A stretch of 8,587 bases of DNA from Syntrophomonadaceae bacterium (lineage in GTDB: Bacteria; Bacillota; Dethiobacteria; PWVN01). Shown here in pieces: positions 1 to 6,088 of the stretch. The notes under the pieces are model-generated. The model was not told where the DNA came from. It did no database searches and worked only from the letters and a program-made list of their open reading frames with translations. Made by a program: the position numbers and the translations under genes. The stretch spans positions 1 through 8,587 of the forward strand of contig SLHK01000008.1 of the NCBI GenBank assembly GCA_007136165.1, in the 5' to 3' direction. Position 1 is the first letter of the stretch, and every line of letters begins with the position of its first letter.

Positions 1-87
1 CTGTCTCCCCTTATTGCCCTGGTGGGGTTGTGGCTGGTGCGGGACCTGCTCAGGTGGCTGGTTCTATCATTCCTTATTCCGAGGTGA
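1..87 (+). CDS. YggT/YlmG family membrane protein, C-terminal fragment
   Basis: Frame 1 is open from the window edge to TGA at 85-87 and gives 28 residues beginning LSPLIALVGLWLVRDLL and ending FLIPR. The SP-hydrophobic stretch followed by a short basic tail resembles the last transmembrane segment of YggT/YlmG proteins, where the preceding residues usually read 'D-(I/L)-S-P-(I/L)'. In Firmicutes ylmG sits directly before ylmH, as here, which is the main support. YlmG-type proteins are small two-helix membrane proteins encoded near sepF and divIVA and linked to division or envelope assembly; the molecular role is not settled. The 5' part lies outside the window. The fragment is too short for the motif alone to be decisive. 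Confidence 0.7.
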   Translation: MSPLIALVGLWLVRDLLRWLVLSFLIPR

Positions 88-860
88 TTACCATAGGCGA
101 ACTCAGGGAAGAGCAGGATAAACTGCTGGCCTCCCGCCTTCTGGACCGGGGCCGCCAGGCCCTGAAAAGACATGTTCCCCTCCTCACCCCCTTCCTGGAC
201 CCCCAGCAGCAGCGGGTGGCCGAGGCGTCCCTGCGTACCCTGGAGGAGGTGACCCACTATACTTATGGAGGGTACCCCGGGGCGGAGCGGGTACGCCTGG
301 CCCTCATGCCCCGGTACATGCAGAATGAGGAGCCGGATATGGAGCTCTCCTTTTTACGGGTCCGGGGTGACTTCAGGGAGGAGGACCTCAGCCACCGGGA
401 TGTCCTGGGGGCTGTTCTGGCCCTGGGGCTGAAACGGGAGGTTCTGGGGGATATCGTTGTGGACCGGGAGGGGGCCGTGATCATTGCCGCGGAAGAGGCG
501 GCCAAATACATCAGGACGGGTTTAAAAAGGGTGGGCCCCCGGGAAGTGGCGGTGGAGGATATTAAACCCGGGGATTTTACCCCTCCTCCCGCCAGGACCA
601 AAAGTATCCGGGGGACAGTGGCATCCTTAAGGCTGGATGCCGTGGCTTCCCTGGGGTATTCCGTTTCCCGGACAAAAATCGTTTCCGTCATCAAGGCGGA
701 GCAGGTGAAGGTGAACTGGCAGCCGGTAAAAAACCCCTCGGCGGCCGTAAAAGAGGGGGATATAATTTCCATCTCCGGCCGGGGGCGGTTGGAAGTGGCG
801 AAGGTGGGGCAGGTAAGCCGCAAGGGCCGTCTGCATGTGGAGGTAAAAAAATATTTATAA
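84..860 (+). CDS. ylmH: YlmH, S4-domain RNA-binding protein
   Basis: From GTG at 84 this encodes 258 residues, matching the usual YlmH length of about 257. The N-terminal two thirds (residues 1-170) is the YlmH-specific part, with a 'THYTYGGYPGAERVRLAL' segment and an 'LGLKREVLGDI' segment. The C-terminus (about 180-240, RLDAVASLGYSVSRTK ... VKEGDIISISGRGRL) is an S4 RNA-binding domain. The start is uncertain. GTG at 84 overlaps the upstream stop (GTGA, 4 bases) and suits translational coupling, but has no good Shine-Dalgarno site of its own. A GAGGTGAT run at 81-88 would suit a start near ATA 93. A GTG at 30 lies deep inside the upstream gene and is unlikely. In B. subtilis YlmH binds the 50S subunit and has been reported to act in ribosome-associated quality control; the same role here is inference. 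Confidence 0.93.
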   Translation: MITIGELREEQDKLLASRLLDRGRQALKRHVPLLTPFLDPQQQRVAEASLRTLEEVTHYTYGGYPGAERVRLALMPRYMQNEEPDMELSFLRVRGDFREEDLSHRDVLGAVLALGLKREVLGDIVVDREGAVIIAAEEAAKYIRTGLKRVGPREVAVEDIKPGDFTPPPARTKSIRGTVASLRLDAVASLGYSVSRTKIVSVIKAEQVKVNWQPVKNPSAAVKEGDIISISGRGRLEVAKVGQVSRKGRLHVEVKKYL

Positions 861-862
861 GT

Positions 863-891
863 GAAGGGAAAAACAGTATATTGTCGAATAT
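863..891 (+). promoter_or_regulatory. Candidate sigma-H-like promoter / Spo0A box upstream of divIVA
   Basis: GAAGGGAAA (863-871) and GTCGAATAT (883-891) are separated by 11 bases. The second element fits the sigma-H -10 pattern RNNGAATWW and the first fits RNAGGAWWW with one mismatch. The overlapping TGTCGAA at 882-888 is a perfect Spo0A-box core, inside the inverted repeat TATATT-GTCG-AATATA (877-892). I see no convincing sigma-A promoter in this 63-base gap. The two readings are alternatives, and the match could be chance. Confidence 0.35.
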
Positions 892-923
892 ATTGGTAAA
901 GTAACCATTTGGGGGGAAAATTG

Positions 924-1412
924 ATGACTCTAACGCCACTGGATATCCAGAGTAAAGAGTTCGGCAAGGGCTTTCGCGGTTTTGTTCAGGAAGAAGTGAA
1001 CGATTATCTGGACAGGGTATCCAAGGAACTGGAATCCCTGATCAAGGAAAACCTGGACTTGAAAACCCAGATAAGCAAGCTGGAGGAGAAACTGGGGCAT
1101 TACAGTAAAATTGAGGAAACCCTGCACAACGCCATCATCGTGGCCCAGGAAACGGCGGAAGAAGTGAAGAGAAATGCCAATAAGGAAGCAGAACTGATCC
1201 GCCGGGAGGCGGAAAAGGACGCATCCCGCATGATAGAAGACGCCAGGTACAAGGCCAGCCGCATCCTCTCGGAGCACGATGAGCTCTACAAACAGGCCCA
1301 GATATTTAAGATGCGTTTTCGGTCTTTGATTGAAGCCCAGCTGTCCACCCTGGAGATGGAGAACTGGATGCAGGAAGAAGAGGAAGAAGTCCAGGAGGAA
1401 AGAGGAGCCTAG
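924..1412 (+). CDS. divIVA: Cell-division/polarity protein DivIVA
   Basis: This encodes 162 residues, close to B. subtilis DivIVA (about 164). ATG at 924 is chosen because a GGGGGG run (911-916) sits 7 bases upstream and the product then begins MTLTPLDI like the family; an in-frame TTG at 909 is less likely. Residues 1-60 form the membrane-binding domain, with F17-R18 in the 'KGFRGF' motif equivalent to the membrane-inserting Phe and adjacent Arg of B. subtilis. The rest is heptad-rich coiled coil (about 30-150: IEETLHNAIIVAQETAEEV, RFRSLIEAQL), ending in an acidic EEEEE tail. DivIVA binds curved membrane at septa and poles, recruiting division-site control and, in spore formers, chromosome-anchoring factors. 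It sits between ylmH and ileS as in many Firmicutes. Confidence 0.96.
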   Translation: MTLTPLDIQSKEFGKGFRGFVQEEVNDYLDRVSKELESLIKENLDLKTQISKLEEKLGHYSKIEETLHNAIIVAQETAEEVKRNANKEAELIRREAEKDASRMIEDARYKASRILSEHDELYKQAQIFKMRFRSLIEAQLSTLEMENWMQEEEEEVQEERGA

Positions 1413-1438
1413 TTTCTCCAGGAATGTTCCCCAGAAGT

Positions 1439-1466
1439 TTGACTTTTTGCATGTAAATGCTATAAT
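1439..1466 (+). promoter_or_regulatory. Sigma-A promoter with extended -10 for ileS
   Basis: TTGACT (1439-1444) and a perfect TATAAT (1461-1466) are 16 bases apart. TG at 1458-1459 supplies an extended -10 element (TGC-TATAAT). Transcription would start near 1473, about 30 bases before the first T-box helix, leaving a leader of about 290 bases before ileS. Confidence 0.85.
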
Positions 1467-1502
1467 AAATAAAATTGCCAAAAACGTATAACCACAGGCA
1501 AT

Positions 1503-1731
1503 GACCGGAAGAGTAAGCAGCCCACACGGCCCCAGCGAACCGGGGAGGGTGGAAGCCCGGGAGGTACGGGACTGCTGAAGATCCTCCGCGAGCCCCTGTA
1601 AGAAATTCTTCGGAACGGTAGATACAGGCGCTTTCAGGCGTTACTGAATGGAGCGGCAGGGTAAAAACCCCTGCAACCAGGGTGGTACCACGGAACCATG
1701 CTTTCGTCCCTTTGGGCGGGAGTTTTTTTTT
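1503..1731 (+). ncRNA. T-box riboswitch, tRNA-Ile responsive
   Basis: Stem I is visible. CGGA 1506-1509 pairs with TCCG 1585-1588 and AGCAG 1516-1520 with CTGCT 1572-1576. These flank an internal loop with AGTA on the 5' side (1512-1515) and GAAG-ATC on the 3' side, so ATC at 1581-1583 is the isoleucine specifier codon. Downstream hairpins are CCTGTA/TACAGG (1595-1600/1623-1628), CGCTTTCAG paired around CTGAA...AGCG (1629-1655), and GCAGGG/CCCTGC (1656-1661/1669-1674). The T-box motif AGGGTGGTACCACG is at 1679-1692; its UGGU bulge (1683-1686) can pair with the ACCA end of tRNA-Ile, whose discriminator base is A. Uncharged tRNA should favour the antiterminator and raise ileS expression. AGGG 1679-1682 is complementary to CCCT 1708-1711, which competes with the terminator. 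The specifier and downstream gene agree. Confidence 0.95.
1701..1731 (+). terminator. T-box leader terminator (attenuator)
   Basis: CTTTCGTCC (1701-1709) pairs with GGGCGGGAG (1714-1722) as nine pairs, including three G-U pairs, around the loop CTTT. Nine Ts follow at 1723-1731. The 5' arm overlaps the sequence needed for the antiterminator, so the two structures exclude each other. Confidence 0.9.
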
Positions 1732-1749
1732 ACCCTGATACAAACATAT

Positions 1750-1756
1750 GGAGGTG
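1750..1756 (+). promoter_or_regulatory. Ribosome binding site that fixes the TTG start of ileS
   Basis: GGAGGTG lies 8 bases before TTG 1765. No ATG or GTG in frame lies between the attenuator and the conserved N-terminus, so this site decides the start. An in-frame ATG at 1648 lies inside the T-box RNA and should not be used. Confidence 0.85.
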
Positions 1757-1764
1757 TAGTTTCC

Positions 1765-4491
1765 TTGGATTACAGCAAAACTTTGAACCTTCCCAAAACA
1801 GATTTTCCCATGCGGGCAGGGCTTCCCACCCGGGAACCGGAAATTCTGGCCCGGTGGCAGGAAGAAAAACTGGAGGAAAAAATAGCATCGGCCCGGAAAG
1901 GGCGGCAAAAGTTCGTCCTCCATGACGGCCCCCCCTACGCCAACGGCGATATCCACATGGGCCACGCCCTCAACAAAGTCTTGAAGGACATTGTAATCCG
2001 CCATAAGCGTATGCAGGGATGCGACTCTCCCTATGTGCCCGGTTGGGATACCCACGGCCTGCCCATCGAGCACCAGATCATCAAAACGGAGAAGATTAAC
2101 CGGCACGAGGTGGGGGACCTGGAGTTCCGCCGCCGCTGCCGGGAATATGCCTTGAAGTATGTGGACATCCAGCGGGAGCAGTTTATCCGGCTGGGGGTGG
2201 GCGGCGACTGGCAAAACCCCTACCTGACCCTGGCCCCCTCTTTTGAGGCCCGCCAGGTGGAGGTTTTCGGCGAGATGGCCCGGAAGGGCTTCATATACAA
2301 GGGGCTTAAGCCCGTTTACTGGTGCGCCGACTGCGAGACGGCCCTGGCGGAGGCGGAGATAGAATACCAGGACCACCGCTCCCCTTCCATCTATGTGAAA
2401 TTCCCCGTAAAGGATGACAAGGGGAAGCTGGGCTCCCTGGAAAAAACCTATGTTCTCATCTGGACCACCACTCCCTGGACCATCCCCGCCAATTTGGCCA
2501 TTGCCCTGCACCCCGATTTTACCTATGTCCTGGCGGAGGTGCAGGGGGAGAGATACCTTTTTGCCGAGGGTTTGCTGGAGGAAGTCCTGGAGGCGGCGGG
2601 AGAAGAGGAGCACACCGTCCTCAAGAGGTTCAAGGGCAGGGACCTGGAAAACCTGGTCTGCCGGCATCCCCTGTATGAACGGGAATCCCTGGTGATCCTG
2701 GGAGACCATGTGACCCTGGAGCAGGGTACGGGCTGTGTGCACACGGCCCCCGGCCACGGCCATGAAGACTACGAGATGGGTATCCGCTACAACCTGCCCA
2801 TCTTTGCCCCCATGGACGGCAAAGGGGTCTTTACCAGGGAAGCCGGGCAGTTTGCAGGACTGGATTACAACCGGGGGAACAAAGCGGTGACCCGGGCCCT
2901 GGAAGAGGGAGGGTACCTGCTGAAGCTGGACTTTATCACCCATCAGTACCCCCACTGCTGGCGGTGCAAGGAACCCGTCCTGTACCGGGCCACGGAACAG
3001 TGGTTTGCCTCGGTGGAGGGCTTTCGGAAGGAAACCCTGAAGGCAATTGAGGAAGTGCGCTGGATTCCGGCCTGGGGAGAGGAGCGCATCCGGAACATGG
3101 TGGCGGACCGGGGGGACTGGTGCATCTCCCGGCAGCGGATCTGGGGGGTCCCCATACCCATCTTTTACTGCCAGGGCTGCCAGGAACCCGTGGTCAACGA
3201 AGAGAGCATCAAGAGCGTGGCAGCCATTTTTGCCCGGGAAGGCTCCGATGCCTGGTTTAACCGGGAAGCGGCGGAACTCCTGCCGCCGGGGTTCACCTGC
3301 CCCTGCGGCCGTCGGGAATTCCGGAAAGAGACGGATACCATGGATGTCTGGTTTGATTCGGGCTCCAGCCACGCGGCCGTCTGCCAACAGCGGGAGGAGC
3401 TGACCTGGCCGGCGGATATGTACCTGGAGGGCAGCGATCAGTACCGGGGCTGGTTCCAGTCATCCCTGCTGACGGCCGTGGCTACCCGGGGCAGGGCCCC
3501 CTACCGCAGCACTTTGACCCACGGGTGGGTGGTGGACGGGGAAGGGAGGAAGATGTCCAAGTCCCAGGGAAATGTCATGGCGCCGGAGGAGATTATCCAA
3601 AAATACGGCGCCGACATCCTGCGCCTGTGGGTTTCTTCCGCCGATTTCAAGTCCGATGTCAGGGTTTCTCCCCATATTCTCAAGCAGCTGACGGAGGTTT
3701 ACCGGAAGATCCGCAACACATCCCGCTTTCTCCTGGGGAACTGTTTTGACTTCGAACCGGAAAACCCCGTCCCTTACGGGGATATGTTGGAAATCGACCG
3801 CTATGCCCTGCATCGGCTGCAGGAACTGGTGCGGGTGGTGACCCGGGCTTACGAGGCTTACGAATACCACCATCTGTTCCATGCCATCCACAACTTCTGT
3901 GTCCTGGACATGAGCAGCTTTTACCTGGACGTGCTGAAGGACCGCCTTTATGTGTCGGCCGCCGGTTCCCGGGAACGGCGGAGCGCCCAGACGGCCATGT
4001 ATGAAATCCTGAAGACCCTGGCCCTGCTGGTGGCTCCCATCCTCTGTTTTACCGCCGAGGAAATCTGGCAGCATATGCCGGGGGAGAAGGAGGACTCGGT
4101 CCACCTGTGCCTGTGGCCCGCCCTCAAGGACGAATACCTGGACCATGAACTGGCCGTCAAGTGGCGGGGAATGCTGGCGGTACGGGAGCAGGTTACCCGC
4201 TCCCTGGAAGAAAAGCGCCGGGAGAAGGAGATTCGCAGCTCCCTGGAGGCCCGGGTGGATCTATTCGCCCGGGGGGAGGACCTGGAGGCCTTGATGCCTT
4301 TCAGGGAGAACCTGGCGGAACTCTTCATCGTCTCCCAGTGTTTCCTCCACGAAGGCGGGGAAGGCGAGGAACTTCACATAAAGATTGGCCGGGCCGCCGG
4401 AGAGAAATGCCCCCGCTGCTGGATATATTCCCAGGGGGTGGAGGAGGAGGGAGACCTGTGCCCCCGCTGTACCCATCTTATGGAAGCTTAG
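1765..4491 (+). CDS. ileS: Isoleucyl-tRNA synthetase
   Basis: This encodes 908 residues from a TTG start, slightly shorter than B. subtilis IleRS (about 921). It is a class I synthetase joining Ile to tRNA-Ile in the cytoplasm. Visible signatures are HMGH at 64-67, KMSKS at 596-600, the editing-domain WTTTPW at 233-238 and HTAPGHGHEDY at 326-336, and the core motifs GDWCISRQR (about 450-458) and DVWFDSGSS. Residues beyond about 640 form the anticodon-binding region, followed by a C-terminal zinc finger with C882/C885 and C899/C902. Two further cysteine sets, C187/C190 with C398/C401 and C469/C472 with C512/C514, match the two zinc sites known in Thermus thermophilus IleRS. HMGH plus the C-terminal finger points to the ordinary bacterial (type 1) enzyme rather than the mupirocin-resistant eukaryote-like type. 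Expression is controlled by the T-box upstream, and a strong terminator follows directly. Confidence 0.98.
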   Translation: MDYSKTLNLPKTDFPMRAGLPTREPEILARWQEEKLEEKIASARKGRQKFVLHDGPPYANGDIHMGHALNKVLKDIVIRHKRMQGCDSPYVPGWDTHGLPIEHQIIKTEKINRHEVGDLEFRRRCREYALKYVDIQREQFIRLGVGGDWQNPYLTLAPSFEARQVEVFGEMARKGFIYKGLKPVYWCADCETALAEAEIEYQDHRSPSIYVKFPVKDDKGKLGSLEKTYVLIWTTTPWTIPANLAIALHPDFTYVLAEVQGERYLFAEGLLEEVLEAAGEEEHTVLKRFKGRDLENLVCRHPLYERESLVILGDHVTLEQGTGCVHTAPGHGHEDYEMGIRYNLPIFAPMDGKGVFTREAGQFAGLDYNRGNKAVTRALEEGGYLLKLDFITHQYPHCWRCKEPVLYRATEQWFASVEGFRKETLKAIEEVRWIPAWGEERIRNMVADRGDWCISRQRIWGVPIPIFYCQGCQEPVVNEESIKSVAAIFAREGSDAWFNREAAELLPPGFTCPCGRREFRKETDTMDVWFDSGSSHAAVCQQREELTWPADMYLEGSDQYRGWFQSSLLTAVATRGRAPYRSTLTHGWVVDGEGRKMSKSQGNVMAPEEIIQKYGADILRLWVSSADFKSDVRVSPHILKQLTEVYRKIRNTSRFLLGNCFDFEPENPVPYGDMLEIDRYALHRLQELVRVVTRAYEAYEYHHLFHAIHNFCVLDMSSFYLDVLKDRLYVSAAGSRERRSAQTAMYEILKTLALLVAPILCFTAEEIWQHMPGEKEDSVHLCLWPALKDEYLDHELAVKWRGMLAVREQVTRSLEEKRREKEIRSSLEARVDLFARGEDLEALMPFRENLAELFIVSQCFLHEGGEGEELHIKIGRAAGEKCPRCWIYSQGVEEEGDLCPRCTHLMEA

Positions 4492-4520
4492 AAAGGGGCC
4501 TTTTGGCCCCTTTTTTTTTT
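4492..4520 (+). terminator. Rho-independent terminator after ileS
   Basis: AAAGGGGCC (4492-4500) pairs perfectly with GGCCCCTTT (4505-4513) around a TTTT loop, and the T run continues to 4520. It starts one base after the ileS stop codon and closes the T-box-ileS unit. Confidence 0.95.
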
Positions 4521-4609
4521 GCAGGGGAATATTTTGGCCCGTAATTCTATAAATAATAGCAGGTATGAAGGACCTCCGGCGGGGGAAATTAAAAAAGAGG
4601 GGAGTACTG

Positions 4610-4909
4610 ATGATGGCGGATAAAGAAACAAAAGCCCTGCTGTCCAGGCTGCTGGTGAAAATAGAGGGTTTATCCCGGGACATGGAAAAGTTCAATCTGG
4701 CGGAGTATATGAACCTGCTGAACGATCCCCGCCGTTTTCTGGTGGTCAATTTCCTGGCGGGCATAGCCCGGGGTTTCGGGATAGCCTTGGGTTTTACCAT
4801 CCTGGGGGCCCTTTTCATCTGGTTCATGCAGAGGCTGGTAATACTGAACCTGCCCATTATCGGGGATTTTATCGCAGACTTGATCAAGATCGTGCAGGAA
4901 CAGCTTTAG
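4610..4909 (+). CDS. Small membrane protein, DUF5665-like
   Basis: This encodes 99 residues. The N-terminal half is charged and helical ('LLSRLLVKIEGLSRDMEKFN', then 'EYMNLLNDPRRFLVVNFLAG'). One transmembrane segment lies at about 55-73 (GFGIALGFTILGALFIWFM), followed by an amphipathic tail (LPIIGDFIADLIKIVQEQL). The 'NDPRR' stretch followed by a G-rich membrane helix is the layout I associate with the DUF5665 family of Firmicutes, whose function is unknown. GAGGGGAG at 4597-4604 serves ATG 4610, or the second ATG at 4613; an earlier in-frame ATG at 4565 has only a weak site. It lies between the ileS terminator and the YteA-like gene, 29 bases before the latter, so the two are probably co-transcribed. 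I see no clear promoter in 4521-4609. Family assignment is from recall of its pattern. Confidence 0.75.
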   Translation: MMADKETKALLSRLLVKIEGLSRDMEKFNLAEYMNLLNDPRRFLVVNFLAGIARGFGIALGFTILGALFIWFMQRLVILNLPIIGDFIADLIKIVQEQL

Positions 4910-4938
4910 GTGGGGAAGGGAAAAAGGAGGCCAGGAAA

Positions 4939-5532
4939 ATGAATGCTGAAGAATACCGCCTTCTTCTGGAGCAGGAAAGGGACAGGCTTAAGAAGAAGAT
5001 GACCGGGGCCGAAGGGATGGAAAAGCATGAGAGCCTGAAAGACAGCACCCAGGAGCTCTCCCTCTATGACAACCATCCCGCCGACCTGGGCTCGGAGAAC
5101 TACGAGCGGGGCAAGGACCTGGCCCTGCATGAACATGACCTGATCCGGTACCGCCGCATAAACGCTGCTTTGGAAAAAATAAACAGGGGGGAATACGGCC
5201 GTTGTGAGGAATGCCAACAGGATATCGACCCGGCCCGCTTAAGGCAGCTTCCCGAAGCCCCCCTCTGCCTGTCCTGCCAGGAAAGGGAGGAGTACCGGGT
5301 GGATGTCAGGGACAGGCCCCTGGAAGAAGAGGCCATGGGCCCGCCCTACGGGTCCTCCTTTAAGGATGAGGCGGATTACACCGGGTACGACGGAGAAGAT
5401 GCCTGGCAGGATGTCTCCCAATACAACAAACTTCCCCATGTCCACTACGAGGATGTGGGAGACGACGATGAAGACCAGGTGGAAGAAACGGATAAGTTGA
5501 GCAACGAGGACCTGAGGAAACAGCTGGAGTAG
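4939..5532 (+). CDS. YteA-family zinc-finger protein (TraR/DksA-like)
   Basis: This encodes 197 residues. AAGGAGG at 4924-4930 sits 8 bases before ATG 4939. An N-terminal coiled coil (about 1-25 and 55-85) carries the YteA/YlyA-type motif 'YDNHPADLGSENYERGKDLAL'. A DksA/TraR-type zinc finger follows at 89-113 (C89-x2-C92-x17-C110-x2-C113), then an acidic C-terminal third with 'GYDGEDAWQDVSQYNK' and a D/E-rich stretch. All four zinc cysteines are present. In B. subtilis the equivalent position between ileS and lspA holds ylyA, and members of this family are often annotated as sporulation-related (yteA family). By analogy with DksA it may act through the RNA polymerase secondary channel; that is inference. 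Its coiled-coil tip lacks the classic paired-aspartate DksA arrangement as far as I can judge, so ppGpp synergy should not be assumed. Confidence 0.9.
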   Translation: MNAEEYRLLLEQERDRLKKKMTGAEGMEKHESLKDSTQELSLYDNHPADLGSENYERGKDLALHEHDLIRYRRINAALEKINRGEYGRCEECQQDIDPARLRQLPEAPLCLSCQEREEYRVDVRDRPLEEEAMGPPYGSSFKDEADYTGYDGEDAWQDVSQYNKLPHVHYEDVGDDDEDQVEETDKLSNEDLRKQLE

Positions 5533-5563
5533 AGGGGGGCGCCGCCTTGTCCTGCCCGCCTTT
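5533..5563 (+). terminator. Possible weak terminator after the YteA-like gene
   Basis: AGGGGGGC (5533-5540) pairs with GCCCGCCT (5554-5561) with one G-G mismatch and a 13-base loop, but only TTT follows. It begins at the base after the stop codon and overlaps the -35 region of the next promoter. It is suggestive only. Confidence 0.3.
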
Positions 5564-5575
5564 CTGTGGTAAAAT
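5547..5575 (+). promoter_or_regulatory. Probable sigma-A promoter for lspA-ylyB-pyrR
   Basis: TTGTCC (5547-5552) and TAAAAT (5570-5575) are 17 bases apart, and TG at 5567-5568 makes an extended -10. Transcription would start near 5582, just upstream of the lspA ribosome binding site at 5596. Confidence 0.6.
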
Positions 5576-5595
5576 TAAGAAAGTTTTACCCTGCA

Positions 5596-5604
5596 GGGAG
5601 GAGG
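5596..5604 (+). promoter_or_regulatory. Ribosome binding site that fixes the GTG start of lspA
   Basis: GGGAGGAGG lies 6 bases before GTG 5611. The in-frame GTG at 5566 has no such site and precedes the predicted transcription start, so 5611 is preferred. Confidence 0.85.
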
Positions 5605-5610
5605 CACAAG

Positions 5611-6063
5611 GTGGCTTTTTTTCTTACGGCAGCCCTCGTATATCTTGTAGACCAGGGGAGCAAATTCTTCGTTGACGGCCGGATGGACTTTTTTGAAAGC
5701 ATCCCCGTTATAGAAAATATCTTCCACATCACCCTTATCAAAAACTACGGTGCCGCTTTCGGCATCCTTCCCCACATGAGGAACTTCTTTGTAATCATGC
5801 ATTTCCTGGTTATCATCCTGATAATATATTTTATCCGGCATATCCCGCACCGGCAGGTTTGGCTGCGCCTGGGCCTGGCCCTGCAGCTGGGTGGGGCGGC
5901 GGGGAACCTGACGGACCGGCTGCGCCTGGGCTATGTCCTGGATTTCCTTGATTTTCGCATCTGGCCCGTCTTCAACGTGGCCGATTCGGCCATTGTGGCG
6001 GGGGTTTTTTTTCTGGGACTGGGGCTGTGGCGCATGACTGCGGAGGAAGAGGGCCCGTCTTAA
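5611..6063 (+). CDS. lspA: Lipoprotein signal peptidase (signal peptidase II)
   Basis: This encodes 150 residues from GTG 5611, typical for LspA. This inner-membrane aspartyl protease removes signal peptides from prolipoproteins after diacylglyceryl modification. The two catalytic aspartates are clear: D102 in GNLTDRLRLG and D125 in FNVADSAI, matching the conserved NxxDR and FNxAD boxes. D14 in 'VDQGSKFF' and N45 in 'KNYGAAFG' are also family-conserved. Four hydrophobic segments are visible at about 2-13, 54-75 (FFVIMHFLVIILIIYFI), 80-97 and 122-140. It begins a tight block with the pseudouridine synthase (25 bases downstream) and pyrR, the same order as in B. subtilis. An eight-T run at 6005-6012 lies inside the coding sequence and seems to be ordinary Phe codons. 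Confidence 0.97.
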   Translation: MAFFLTAALVYLVDQGSKFFVDGRMDFFESIPVIENIFHITLIKNYGAAFGILPHMRNFFVIMHFLVIILIIYFIRHIPHRQVWLRLGLALQLGGAAGNLTDRLRLGYVLDFLDFRIWPVFNVADSAIVAGVFFLGLGLWRMTAEEEGPS

Positions 6064-6088
6064 TCCCGGGGAGGGAGGTTTTCATTCC

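Noticed and set aside
1415..1434. Imperfect hairpin after divIVA (TTCT...GGAATGTTCC...AGAA)
   Set aside because: The inner loop is too small, the outer arms are separated by mismatches, and no T run follows, so it does not qualify as a terminator.
1648..1764. Upstream ATG extension of ileS by 39 codons
   Set aside because: The extension would translate T-box helices and the attenuator, and has no counterpart in IleRS proteins. The GGAGGTG-TTG pair at 1750-1767 gives the expected N-terminus.
1306..3387. Very long open frame (about 693 codons) on the minus strand opposite ileS and its leader
   Set aside because: It lies antisense to a confidently identified gene and T-box, is rich in low-complexity G/P/A residues, shows no family motif, and is the usual by-product of GC-rich third positions in the sense gene.
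4521..4609. Possible promoter before the DUF5665-like gene (TTGGCC 4534, TATAAA 4548)
   Set aside because: The spacing between the elements is only 8 bases, and no alternative -35 or sporulation sigma pattern fits well. The sequence is AT-rich but not convincing.
5979..6012. GGCCG-ATT-CGGCC hairpin followed by an eight-T run inside lspA
   Set aside because: The T run is 13 bases away from the stem and both lie in conserved coding sequence (the FNVAD box and Phe codons), so an internal terminator is unlikely.
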